A DNA stretch of 64,000 nucleotides from Nothophaeocryptopus gaeumannii (lineage: Eukaryota; Ascomycota; Dothideomycetes; Mycosphaerellales; Mycosphaerellaceae). Every line of letters begins with the position of its first letter. Within the stretch, counting starts at the first letter, position 1. Under the pieces are notes generated by a model. The model worked only from the letters and a program-made list of their open reading frames with translations. It was not told the origin of the DNA and made no database searches. The translations under genes were made by a program, and so were the position numbers. Positions 50,625 to 60,140 of this stretch are shown here, one piece after another. The stretch is from positions 1,488,001 to 1,552,000 of the forward strand of contig JASISA010000040.1 of the NCBI GenBank assembly GCA_031771865.1, given 5' to 3'.

Positions 50625-50944
50625 GGGGCCTGCGGGTGGGGTGGTGTGATGGCAGTCGAGTGGCTTCGTCGCGGGTCACCTTTGCTTATCAATTGGGTCA
50701 GTATAATCAAGCAAGCAAAGGTATACGCGGCGAATGCTGGAGATATGGCTGGCGATGGCAGATGCCGAAGGTAATAGCTGCAAAGTTTCAGATGCACGTC
50801 TTGAAGCTCGCGGAGGTTGATTCTTGGCGCGTGCAGGGATGTTCGGCGCGCTCTGCCGCCCGAGAAAGTCTCCTCGGAGGAGGGCAGGGACATTGAACAG
50901 CTTCCTTCCGCGGTTGCGTCTTTCACATGCCATCAATCTATACA
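50625..50944. promoter_or_regulatory. Bidirectional promoter of RBM25 and bS21m genes
   Basis: About 320 bases between the two outward start codons, G/C-rich, without TATA. Typical for paired housekeeping genes. Confidence 0.5.
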
Positions 50945-51742
50945 ATGGACGCCGTCAAGGCAGGCGAGATGTTACTGCGCTCCTCACAACCCTTGTTGCC
51001 GTTCCTCGCCCCTGCCGTATACCGATCACGAACGGCGACAGCAGCAACACCCATTGCCAGATGCCAGCGAGGCGCATATCAATCGCACACGAAACGCGCA
51101 TTCAGCAGCTCAATACGCCGCAAAGCTGACGGGAATGAGGACAAGCCGCAGTTTCCATCTACCACACCTTCCTCATCCTCCACCGTCAGCGACGACATCT
51201 CTTCCCTCCTCGACGGCGCATTGGACCTGAACAAGGAAAGACCCGCTGCTCCAGTTGGACGGACATCTCGCTTCAACTCTCCAACCGCACAATCCAACAA
51301 TCCGCGATCACGTGGCATCGCCAATGAGCTCCAAGAAGCACGCTCTTCCAGCAAGAGCAGCGTGGACGACCTGCTCAGCACCATTGCGGAAGCAAATATG
51401 AAAGGGAAGAATAACCGACGAAGCTCGTACGGGGGCCTCGATGACATGTTCCCCGGCGGGCCTCCAGTGGAGAAGTCAGAGCCGGTGGAACTCCCTAAAA
51501 ATGTGGGCAGGATGATACAAGTGAATGATCAACGTGGTATGGATGTTGGGCGCGCCTTCAGAGTTATGGAACAAACGGCAGCGAGGAACAAGGTGAAGAG
51601 AGACTTTCAGAGACAGAGATATCATGAACGGCCTGGCATGAAGAGGAAGAGGCTGAAGAGGGAGCGCTGGTATGTCAGGTTTAGAACGAACTTCAGGGGA
51701 ATTGTGCAGATGGTGCAAAAGATGAAGAAGCAGGGCTGGTAG
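50945..51742 (+). CDS. MRP21: Mitochondrial ribosomal protein bS21m
   Basis: Single exon; start chosen at 50945 (MDAVKAGEM), with an in-frame Met at 50927 as alternative; 265 residues. A long presequence and low-complexity linker (Ser/Thr-rich, ending about residue 175) precede the bS21 domain: RMIQVNDQRGMDVGRAFRVM, ARNKVKRDFQRQRYHERPGM, KRKRLKRERWYVRF. Fungal bS21m proteins are extended at the N-terminus in just this way. Small-subunit component of the mitoribosome. Intact. Confidence 0.88.
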   Translation: MDAVKAGEMLLRSSQPLLPFLAPAVYRSRTATAATPIARCQRGAYQSHTKRAFSSSIRRKADGNEDKPQFPSTTPSSSSTVSDDISSLLDGALDLNKERPAAPVGRTSRFNSPTAQSNNPRSRGIANELQEARSSSKSSVDDLLSTIAEANMKGKNNRRSSYGGLDDMFPGGPPVEKSEPVELPKNVGRMIQVNDQRGMDVGRAFRVMEQTAARNKVKRDFQRQRYHERPGMKRKRLKRERWYVRFRTNFRGIVQMVQKMKKQGW

Positions 51743-52156
51743 ATGGACATTCTTATCAACAACTGCTGAGCCTCCAGGATGGCAATCCCAGCTTCAGCGG
51801 TTTATACTAAGGCTATATCAGTCCTCGAGCGAAGGCTCCTTGAGCTACTAGGAGGTCCTGCGAGCCAACTGTATACGGCCAGCACCGGCTACGCAGGATC
51901 ATACACAGTTGGCACGCAGCATTCGCTACGTACATCGACTATGCTGACGGCATGTATAGTATATATCAAGTGCTCGGAACGGCACGCCCAAGGGATAAGC
52001 GAGCGGCAGCTCCTCTTGAAACACACACCCAGTAATTTCACAGACCCATGTTACTGTCAGCTTCGAGTGAGCTTGGCACCTTCAAATCGTACCTTGCACT
52101 CTGCCATGAACCATTGCATGAGCACAGAATCGTACGACCAGTGTATTTCTTGAGCT
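51743..52156. other. Intergenic region
   Basis: About 400 bases. An inverted repeat, GCGAGCCAACTGTATAC near 51860 with GTATAC partners, is not convincing. Nothing supported. Confidence 0.3.
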
Positions 52157-53680
52157 TTGAAAGCCCGCGCAATCATGGGAGACGCGCCCGCTGAATTGAC
52201 TACAACTGATCTTGCACAGTCGCCTGGCTGGCTTGGAGCACTGTCTCGGGAAGAGTACGACATCATCCTCGACGCCGAATTTGGTGCGCTTGAGCTAGAT
52301 GAAGGCACCATCACGCCCCGGACGATTCTATTCAGGACGATGAAGGCGGTCGACAATGTAGAGAGTGGACGATTGTCTGAGCAACCGTCTGGCGGGATCT
52401 ATACTTCATCAAGCAAAATCGCTAGTCCTGAGGGTGAGCCTAAAAACTCTTCAGCATCGCGGAAAACCAGCGGTTCCAGAGCTGGACAGCGTCATACTCT
52501 CCGCCGCAAACCTGCCATACAGGCTCTGAGACGCGGACGGTCGCAAACAGCGAGAAATGGCGGGGAAGATAATGCTGACTTTCCGACGAGAATCCCCGCT
52601 CCCTTGTGGGTTTCAAACAGTCATCGTACACGGCGTCAGCTTCGTCTCACTCTGTCTGGAATCGTGGGAGGAAAGCTTGATATCATTGAGATTGCTGCTT
52701 TGCAGGGCTCTCGCATACCTCGTCTGAAGAGCGTTCTGGACAGGCATACTCGCACAACTCGATACATTGGGTATGTCCATGGCAGGAAAGTTCATCGCGA
52801 CTCCGGGGAAGGTACACACGCTCGCCACTGCGCAGCCTCGTGGAAGACTGCGGTTGAAGATGGCGATAAGTCACCTGCAGATCTCGCACTGAGCAAGATC
52901 AACAATCACCAGGAGTCCACGAGCAAGGCTTCCTTGTCAAGCCTCCATGAAGAAATCACCGCAGACGTCGTGAGTCCGACAGAAGAAGATACGTCTTTAA
53001 CGTCGCCACTTCCGGAGCAGTCTCACAGTCCTGCTGGGCAAGCTAGCATCGAAGGCCACCCTTCTCCTGCCAAACGAGAGGCAAAAGTCTCGCCCTCTCC
53101 TACAACACGGGAGGCGAAAATCCAGCTCCCTCCTCTGCCCAACCGCGTTCCTCCTTTTCCACCGCCTCCCGCGGCCGCCAAACGTCCACCCTATTCATCA
53201 ACCAAAGCCCCCCCACAACTCATGCTGGACCTTCCCACTCCACCCCGCCGCGACATCTGCAATGCTCAAGGCCTCGTAGTCGGTACCCATACCCTAAATC
53301 TCACAGGCCGGATATGCGAGCAGCAGCACAGATGGATCATGCATACGCGTTGGTGTATCAAACAAGGGCATCTTGAGGTGCCGAGGGATGTAGTGATATT
53401 GTCCGAGGAGGATGTGGGAAAATGGATGTTAGGGGAGACAGCTGGGGGAGGATGGAAATGGATGTGGGATTGGGGTCGGCCGAGGACGTTCTTTGAAGAG
53501 AATAAGACTGAGAGAAGGGAAGGGGTCGATGGAATTGAGAAGAAGAGAGCCGGGATTTTGAAGCCAATGATAAATGGCCTTCGAAAGAGTTTGAGGGATG
53601 GAGCTCGGAAGCTGAAAATCAAGAAGCGAAAGACGGAGTTTGGTGATACTCAAACACAAGGCGGCGGTGCCGTAATGTAA
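52157..53680 (+). CDS. Hypothetical protein with Pro-rich middle and basic tail
   Basis: Single exon, 507 residues; the Met at 52175 (MGDAPAELTT) is a good alternative start. Residues 1-60 are acidic and helical; 150-200 contain RLTLSGIVGGKLDIIEIAAL; 290-360 are Pro-rich with repeated PAKREAKVSPSPTTREAK-type phrases. The C-terminus (about 375-490) looks folded: GRICEQQHRWIMHTRWCIKQ, DVVILSEEDVGKWM, GGGWKWMWDWGRPRTFFEEN, then a basic end. I do not recognise a family. Convergent with the DUF1776 gene, 116 bases apart. Intact. Confidence 0.7.
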   Translation: MKARAIMGDAPAELTTTDLAQSPGWLGALSREEYDIILDAEFGALELDEGTITPRTILFRTMKAVDNVESGRLSEQPSGGIYTSSSKIASPEGEPKNSSASRKTSGSRAGQRHTLRRKPAIQALRRGRSQTARNGGEDNADFPTRIPAPLWVSNSHRTRRQLRLTLSGIVGGKLDIIEIAALQGSRIPRLKSVLDRHTRTTRYIGYVHGRKVHRDSGEGTHARHCAASWKTAVEDGDKSPADLALSKINNHQESTSKASLSSLHEEITADVVSPTEEDTSLTSPLPEQSHSPAGQASIEGHPSPAKREAKVSPSPTTREAKIQLPPLPNRVPPFPPPPAAAKRPPYSSTKAPPQLMLDLPTPPRRDICNAQGLVVGTHTLNLTGRICEQQHRWIMHTRWCIKQGHLEVPRDVVILSEEDVGKWMLGETAGGGWKWMWDWGRPRTFFEENKTERREGVDGIEKKRAGILKPMINGLRKSLRDGARKLKIKKRKTEFGDTQTQGGGAVM

Positions 53681-53796
53681 GCGGAGAATAATCTACACAA
53701 TTTCAACAACGAAGCAGATAATCGTGGTATCTTTCCCGGAACACCTGCAAACAATCATCATTATTCATCAATTTCCATTGCCCCACAAATATTGCT

Positions 53797-55068
53797 TCAA
53801 GCATTGCCCTCATGCATCTCGATCCCTCTATCATCTTCGACCTTCTCCCAAGTCAGACTACCTGCACTGCCCATCATGCTCTCCTGGCTCGGGTCCGGCA
53901 CGAGAGTCGGTCTCCGTCCAGCACCCATCATCCACGCAATGAAGCTCGGCGGCATCAAACTACCGATAAGGTCGTACGTGATGCTGCCACGGCCGACATG
54001 TCTCGTGCTCGATGATCGCTTTGCCACCAATTCATCGAAAACCGCGTTGTTCAGACTTCGTAAAGGCGTAGACTTCAACCGGGGCTGTGGTACACCTTCT
54101 CGCCTTTGTTCCGCTGTCACGGAGGGAATGTCGATATTTCCAAGTTTGAAATGGGACACGGAGATACCGTCTGCTTTCACTTCGGCAGCGAGGCTTGAAA
54201 TGAAGCCTTTGAGTGCTCCGTAGACTGTGCTTTCGATTGAGTGGCCTGGGAGTCCGAGCGCTGGCATGATGGAAGGTGTCAGGAGCAGGATCTTTGCTTG
54301 GTGTTCCAGTACGGCTGGCAGGAGCAGTTGAGTGGTTGCGATAATGTTCAGAACTCTGGCGTTCAGCGCGTCAGACCATTCTTCACTTGAGATATCTTCC
54401 ACTCTTTCTCCAGATGTTGAGTCGATAATGCTTGCTGCTTGTTGCGTGTCCGGAACAAGCACCAAACCCACAAACCTCAACCTATGTCCTTCCGCTCCTT
54501 CGAACGCATGGTGTGTCCGGCCCAGCGTGCCCCTAAACCTCTGGACCTGCTCGGCCGCGGTGTATGGGTCTACCAGATCCAAGCTCAATGGTATCAAGTC
54601 CGATCTGCTCTGCGCTCTGACATAATGCTCATCTTCAGCCGTTGACGACGCAACATACACCACAAAGCCTCTCCTTTCCAAGTCGAGGTATATCGCTGAC
54701 GTAAGAGGATTCGCAGCAGCTCCAGCAACAATTACAACGTCCGTCCTCGCGCCGGACGCTGCCTTCCGGGCTCTCCTCTTTCTTCGACCCTCGCGGGACT
54801 GATGGATGTACACTGCGCTCGCTACGCTGCCTGTTACCACAAACGCCGCTATGCCCGCGCTGAGAGCTTTATGGTATGATACCCATCTCTCGATGCTTTG
54901 CCATGTCGTCGGTGGTGGGAGCGCCTTCGCGCGCGGAGCAGGCAGACCAGTGGATAAGAATCGATCATGAAGCGTAGTGGTCAAATCGTTGAAGTGGCGC
55001 TCGACATCGGCGGCGATTTCGGAGAACTGTGTTCGCGCGAGATTGATGAGGTCTTGGGCGTCGGTCAT
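53797..55068 (-). CDS. DUF1776 family protein (SDR-like), membrane-anchored
   Basis: Single exon, 423 residues. The N-terminus has an amphipathic region and one membrane segment (LSAGIAAFVVTGSVASAVYI, about 70-90). A Rossmann-like short-chain-dehydrogenase fold follows: TDVVIVAGAAANPLTSAIYL for the nucleotide loop, GFVVYVASS, IPLSLDLVDP, FVGLVLVP, then LNIIATTQLLLPAVLEHQAK and STVYGALKGFISSLAAEVK, where the YxxxK equivalent is Y-GALK. This is the fungal DUF1776 pattern. Function unknown. The transposon's left end lies 190 bases upstream of its start codon. Intact. Confidence 0.85.
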   Translation of the reverse strand: MTDAQDLINLARTQFSEIAADVERHFNDLTTTLHDRFLSTGLPAPRAKALPPPTTWQSIERWVSYHKALSAGIAAFVVTGSVASAVYIHQSREGRRKRRARKAASGARTDVVIVAGAAANPLTSAIYLDLERRGFVVYVASSTAEDEHYVRAQSRSDLIPLSLDLVDPYTAAEQVQRFRGTLGRTHHAFEGAEGHRLRFVGLVLVPDTQQAASIIDSTSGERVEDISSEEWSDALNARVLNIIATTQLLLPAVLEHQAKILLLTPSIMPALGLPGHSIESTVYGALKGFISSLAAEVKADGISVSHFKLGNIDIPSVTAEQRREGVPQPRLKSTPLRSLNNAVFDELVAKRSSSTRHVGRGSITYDLIGSLMPPSFIAWMMGAGRRPTLVPDPSQESMMGSAGSLTWEKVEDDRGIEMHEGNA

Positions 55069-55257
55069 GGTGGGCGTTCAGACACTGGAGGCGGTGACAG
55101 GGGAGAAACAGGCGGACGAGTGTCAGCTACCTGAGTAGCCCGGGCGTTCGATGATCGGTGGATAGTTTTATACGTTGTGGTGTGCTTAATGAATGGGGCG
55201 GAGCTGGAGCTGGGAGACGTGAGGTCGAGATCCAGCCAATGACGACTGCGGGGCATC

Positions 55258-55295
55258 GGCAGAGCCCTGTTCATGACTAAGGGTCATATCAACTT
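55258..55295 (+). repeat. Left terminal inverted repeat, 38 bp
   Basis: Runs from GGCAGAGCCC to ATCAACTT. Its perfect inverted partner is at 60015-60052. Confidence 0.95.
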
Positions 55296-55626
55296 CATAG
55301 TGTCACGTTACTTTGACCTCAAATCTACCAACCTCAGTTACACTAATATGGCCCTTTCTCATCTATACAGGCGTCGCTATCGCCTAAAACACTCGCAGCA
55401 CACTCGCAGACGGCCTGCGCGGCTTGCTGTTGTTATGAAGCAGTCATAGCTGGACAATAGCAGGCTGCGTAGGCCGTATTGCTATTTTGAACTGATGCTA
55501 TTGTAAGTACTACTATTGTCCTTTTCACTCGCAGCACTCGTATATCTACTCTTTCTTTTCCTTTGCTTACTATCTTAGCTACATCAACATTCTCCCCGTC
55601 AAAACTACAAGAATACTACTGCCGCG

Positions 55627-56308
55627 ATGTCTCAATTGCGCCAACCAACCACTACTACCACCACCGACTTCTGGCATGTCGAAGACTATCAATGGAACGA
55701 GTGGGTAGCCAGCAGCGAGTCTACCAATAGCAAGGAGCGCAAGTCAGCTTTGAACAATTTGCGGAAGTTTGATACGGCTGGCCGTATCATGGAGACTAAT
55801 GAAGGTGAGTTAATTGACTCGTAGCTATTTGAATCTACTCGCAGACACACTCGTAGGCAAAGCCGCTCTATCCCCTTGCCCGTGGTGCGAGTGCAAGAAG
55901 AATCCGCAGCCCTGTATGGTGTTCAAAGACCGTGGAGATCTTGCGTGTGCCTATTGCAAGCGGCATGGAAAGTCTGGCTGCCTTGCCAATGAAGCCAAGG
56001 CTGAAGATGAAGACGAAGATGAAGATGAAGATGAGGAGATGGAGGATGTCGACGAAGGTGGTGTGCTTGTCGAGCCTGCGAGTGCTGTGAGTGCTGCGAG
56101 TGGAGAGACTGCTGGTCTGCGTGCTGAGAACGAGAGCCTAAAGACTAAGGTTACTGATTTGGAGGCTCGTTTGGTTGCCATTGAGGCTAAAGTGTCTAGT
56201 CTTGACACTGAGATGGAGGCTGCTCGTCGTGCTGGCTTTGTGGGCTTTCGTCTCGGCGCCTTTGAGAGTAGCTTGGTAGACAAGACTACCGGCAAACCTT
56301 GGTACTAG
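55627..56308 (+). CDS. Transposon accessory protein, Cys-rich with coiled coil
   Basis: Exons 55627-55804 and 55857-56308, 209 residues; the 52-nt intron has GTGAGT and ends in the element's own CACTCGTAG motif as acceptor. The N-terminal 60 residues (FWHVEDYQWNEWVASSEST) are followed by a cysteine cluster of likely zinc-binding type, CPWCECKKNPQPC then CAYCKRHGKSGC, an acidic tract of alternating Asp/Glu, an Ala/Ser linker and a clear coiled coil (LRAENESLKTKVTDLEARLV and on to EMEAARRAG). It resembles nothing I can name. DNA binding and dimerisation are plausible. The frame is intact. Confidence 0.68.
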
Positions 56309-56397
56309 ATAGCAGTGTCAAAATACGAGTGCTGCGAGTGCCTGAACCTGAACTCCATTCCTACATACGAGATATATCTACCAACTAAAGAAATTAA

Positions 56398-58084
56398 TTA
56401 CCCTTCATCGACCTTGTCTTCCCGCGTTGACGGCTCCACAACCAGCTTCTTCCTTGGCTTCTTGATATGCGTCTGGGCTGGTTCAGCAAGTGTTGGAGGT
56501 GCTGGATCAGCTACAGTTGTTGGAGGTGCTGGTTCAGCTACAGTTGTTGGAGGTGTTGGTTCAGCAACAGGCACTGATTCTACCTGCTCCAGCGGAGCAG
56601 CGACTTGCTGCTGTATAGCCTCCTCAACAAACAACGACACCTCCGTCTGCTCAATAATAGTATCCAGCCTCTCCGAAAAGTATCGCGAGTTGGTTCTACG
56701 ACCTCATAATCTTCTTCAACAATAGGAGCCTTGGGTTCCTTCTTGACGAACCATTCACTCGGCGAGTCAAAGCTAAAACTACTGCTTGATTGATCGCTAG
56801 CCTCGCTGGTTAGATCAATGATCTGCACCAGCCGGAATGCGATAAGGACGTACCGATAGACCAGCGTTGCCTTTGGTAGGTGATGGAGGCGACAATTCAC
56901 TGCTGGCCTGGCGTTTGTGTCCACTCGCAGCAGTACTCGTAGCAGCACTCGCAGCAGCCTCGCGAGCCGCGTATGCCAACGTTGAAGAAGTCAACTGCGC
57001 ACGGCGAAAGACTGCGGCCGGCGGCGGTGTGTAGCGGGTCACTCGTATCCGCATTGGCAGCACTCGTAGTAGATTTGGCTGGACTCGTAGTACTGTCGTC
57101 TGATCCGCTATTCCGCGTTGGCCGACTGGTTTCGTATTCAGCGTCTGACCCGATTGACGAGAATTACCACCTTGATATGGACTGTCGCATTCAATGCTGA
57201 CCATGGACTGCGATGAAATGGCAATAGCATCTCTTCGAGGTCATCCGATAGTAGATTGGTGTCTGCTGGGCGGATTGGTTCGTTGGTATCCTCATCAAAA
57301 GATACACAAAGGAAGGAGTCTTGATGCGGGTGTATCAACCATTGCTGTAAAGTTGGTCCAGCAGCCGGAACAATAACAGTAGAATAGAGCCAGTTCCTAC
57401 GCATGTCTTCGTTGCGGCTCGGCAGCATATCAACCATATGTTGATAAGTATCAAAGAAGCCGTCCAGTCGCCATCTTTGTATAAGCTCCGGTTCATCGTA
57501 GTGCCAAACATCCGGAGTTGACAACGCTGAAGCCTTTTGCTTCTTGTTCTTCGGCGTACGAATATTGACAAGCACTGTAAAAAGCCTCGCACCGAAAGTG
57601 AATCTCTCGGCGTTGGGCTTTACCCTTGCCCTTGCCCTTGGATGAAGAGGTAGATAGTGGTGCACTCGCACTCGCACTCGTAGGAGCTGGCGATGCAGCT
57701 GGACGAGAGATCTTGCGGTTGGTAGAAGCCTTAGGACTGAGGGGATCGATACCAGCGTTGCCAATATTGCGGCTGTGTGACTTCTTATTCTGCTGAAGAA
57801 CGGTGTTACCACGGTTCGAAGAGGTAGTGCCGAAACCTTGAAAGCCAGTATATGTACTAGAGGCTCCAGCTCCAATAAGCGCACTCGCCAGTAGGCGCAC
57901 TCGCAGCACTCGTAGCTGCTGGCCGTGCTGCTAGTAGTGGAGAGGATATGAGAGGCCCGTTATCTTCTCGGTAATGAGGATTGTGCACAAGGCAATAGGG
58001 GCATCGGAAAACGTTGCCAAGATCACAGTGATATATCACTTGCTTCTTGGACTGCGCACAGAACTTAGTCCACTTAAGATCCAT
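56398..58084 (-). pseudogene. Transposon accessory gene, several frames, probably degraded
   Basis: From ATG 58084: FCAQSKKQVIYHCDLGNVFR and CPYCLVHNPHY, a likely zinc-binding start, then an Ala/Thr/Ser linker and Ser-rich sequence. A folded part in another frame follows (DVWHYDEPELIQRWRLDGFF, MVDMLPSRNEDMRRNWLYST, QQWLIHPHQDSFLCVSFDED), then more linkers with AAS/ATS tripeptides and a C-terminus with SPSEWFVKKEPKAPIVEEDY and a repeated PPTTVAEPAP. The frame changes at least four times (near 57900, 57590, 57200 and 56695), and not all changes can be introns. Function unknown; the intact version in other copies would define it. Confidence 0.45.
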
Positions 58085-58114
58085 TGTTGAAGAAGGAGGT
58101 AACGCTGAATACCC

Positions 58115-59929
58115 TTAAAGTGGCTGACCAGCAGCCTCAAATACTGCTCTAGTTCGGTCACTCGGCTGCCTCTGTGTACTAGCAGTAGGCGTTTCAAACT
58201 CCGGCAGATCTCCGCCATTGTTGACATACTCATGCGCTGCAGTGCGGAGGTGATGGTATGCATGAACATGCAGCTTTTGCAGCCCAGGCAATGCTGATTC
58301 CTCACCACCATGAAACATGATTGGATAGCCGCTAGTATGAAGCATATCATTACACCACTCGAGAGATATTGGAGGTAGATATGCGAGCAAATCTGCGAAT
58401 AGAATCAGCTGGAGTGAACTACTAAGTTCCAGCTTACAGCATCCCCTGCGAGCCTGCGAGTGCCGCTGCGAGTGACATGGGCAGCTACGAGTGCCGCTGC
58501 GAGTGACATGGGCAGCTACGAGTGCCGCTGCGAGTAACATGGGCAGCTACGAGTGCCTAGCTACGAGTGGCTCCGGCAGTTACGAGTGTGCACACCGCTA
58601 CTTACCAAACTCTGCAATCTTGTCAACCCATTGCTGTAAAACCGGATCTTCAGTATCCAGTAAATGCCCGTAGAAGTCACCGCCGTGAAGCTCCGGATAG
58701 TCGTAGAGATTGTTGGGCTCTCCAGCTACATGCTTAGCAACTGTCTGTTCGTTGTGCTTACGGATTGTATGAGTATTCCAGCAGTGTACAAACTCTCCAG
58801 TTGTATACCTCATTACAGGGATGTAGATTGCGAGCCAGGCAATACGATCTGCTTTAAGAGCTGCGTTATAATGCCCTTCCTCTCGGAGTTGATTGAAATA
58901 GTCTCTCCAGCGGTTGAATACTGACTTTGCTGCCTCGCCCCACCAGTGCTCAATAGTCTGATTTCCTTTGCTTGTTGTATACTAGAAGGCATCGCTGAAA
59001 GTGATATGTTCGCTAGCAAGGTGCTCACGTAGGAGAAGATGTGCGTCCGCAAGCATTGGAGTTTCAACGCCCTGATCAGATCGTATGATATTAGGCATAC
59101 GGCCGGCCTTGTAGATCGTGATGATGTACTGTGCAAAAACCGAGAACTTGGTCTTAGCTAGCGGCCCAACAAAGTACCAGATAATCTTCCTTGAAAAGAC
59201 GTCGATACAGGCGTAGATCGAGCATCCATAATTAGCCAGCTTACAAAAAGCATCAATAGAGTATACATTATCAGCTCCTCGAGCTTGAGGCCTTACGCTA
59301 CGAGGTTTACTGCGTTTACCAGGTCGACGGCTCTCAAAAGCTGCTGGCACCTTGGCACGGGCAATACGGAAGATGCGGTCTCTACGAGTGATCAGCGAGT
59401 GCAGCCTACGAGTGCGAGTGCCTGAGTGAATGAATACAAAGGCGTACCTGCCAATGAAGTGCCATTTCTCACGAATAGTTTGGGCCAACTTGCGATATCC
59501 AAAGTCCTGTGCAGCACCATGCCCAAGCACATGGTCCAATGCCTCGCTAATAGCGGCATCCACCTCTTCAGAAGATTCTGCTGGATACCTCTTATATAGG
59601 CCTATATCACGCCTCAACCGCTGATATTGTATGAGGGAGATATTGTAGCCATCTGCCTGTAGATACTGAACTTCCCTCTCATCTTTGTACGAGTACAGCC
59701 AGAAACGCTCAATAATACGGGCTCTGAGGGCATTGTCTACCTGTAGAGGAGCCTGTCGAATACGAGCACCCCACTGCTTCAGCCTCCTCTTCAGAGTCTT
59801 GACAGATATATCAATATCGTAGTAGGTTCGTAGATTATCGCATATCGCAGTGTATTCGCGTCGGTCAAAGAAGATCCAGTGCTCAATCTGGGCTCGCACG
59901 GGCTCGAGGTCAACGGTATGAGGCGCCAT
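58115..59929 (-). pseudogene. Integrase-type (rve) DDE transposase, one in-frame TAG
   Basis: Start ATG 59929 (MAPHTVDLEPV); exons 59929-58606 and 58392-58115, about 533 residues. A 66-nt stretch (59447-59382, GTACGC to CTCGTAG) may be a further intron; it reads through in frame. N-terminal HTH: SVKTLKRRLKQWGARIRQA and ISLIQYQRLRRDIGLYKR. The rve core has the DDE triad: YSIDAFCKLANYG (D1), MPNIIRSDQGVETPML (D2) and NQTIEHWWGEA (E). After it come YPELHGGDFYG and, across the 213-nt intron, LEWCNDMLHTSGYPIMFHGG. TAG at 58984-58982 lies between D2 and E, where one ordinary residue is expected. So this copy is probably non-autonomous by one base. Confidence 0.85.
58458..58550. repeat. 31-bp minisatellite, three units, inside a transposase intron
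   Basis: Three head-to-tail units of 31 bases (58458, 58489 and 58520), each holding two CGAGTG motifs and GACATGGGCAGCTA; the third differs by one base. On the coding strand each unit carries CACTCGTAG and CACTCGCAG. Confidence 0.85.
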
Positions 59930-60014
59930 ATGCACTTGCGAGTGCAGGTACGAGTGTAGGCACGAGTGTAGGGCAATATAACGAGTGTAGATAAGAGTGT
60001 GGAAGCCGAGGCGA

Positions 60015-60052
60015 AAGTTGATATGACCCTTAGTCATGAACAGGGCTCTGCC
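60015..60052 (-). repeat. Right terminal inverted repeat, 38 bp
   Basis: Exact inverse of 55258-55295; followed directly by the CATC duplication. Confidence 0.95.
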
Positions 60053-60140
60053 CATCCGCCAAGAAAGTCACAGACGCTATTGGTGTAGGTTGAGTGAATG
60101 TTACAGCACAATCAAATTGACATTCGGGTATCTTAGATGT

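Larger units (their letters stand above)
55254..60056. mobile_element. Complete integrase-type DNA transposon (55258-60052) with 38-bp TIRs and 4-bp target duplication
   Basis: Both ends start GGCAGAGCCCTGTTCATGAC (inward) and are identical over 38 bases; CATC is duplicated directly outside (55254-55257 and 60053-60056). The 4,795-bp unit encodes one plus-strand accessory protein, one minus-strand accessory region and a minus-strand transposase with a retroviral-type (rve) DDE domain. Perfect TIRs and a 4-bp duplication fit Ginger-like or other integrase-derived DNA transposons; I cannot assign a named family. No RIP-type AT skew. The whole element is peppered with a CACTCGYAG motif. Confidence 0.93.

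Noticed and set aside
55980..56060. GAAGATGAAGACGAA-type tract as a microsatellite feature
   Set aside because: It encodes the acidic tract of the accessory protein and needs no separate call.
58440..58590. The 31-bp repeats as a CRISPR-like array
   Set aside because: Units are contiguous without spacers and lie in a eukaryotic transposon intron; this is a minisatellite.
59382..59447. 66-nt stretch in the transposase called as a definite intron
   Set aside because: It is a multiple of three with no stop, so retention is equally possible; mentioned only as a possible intron.
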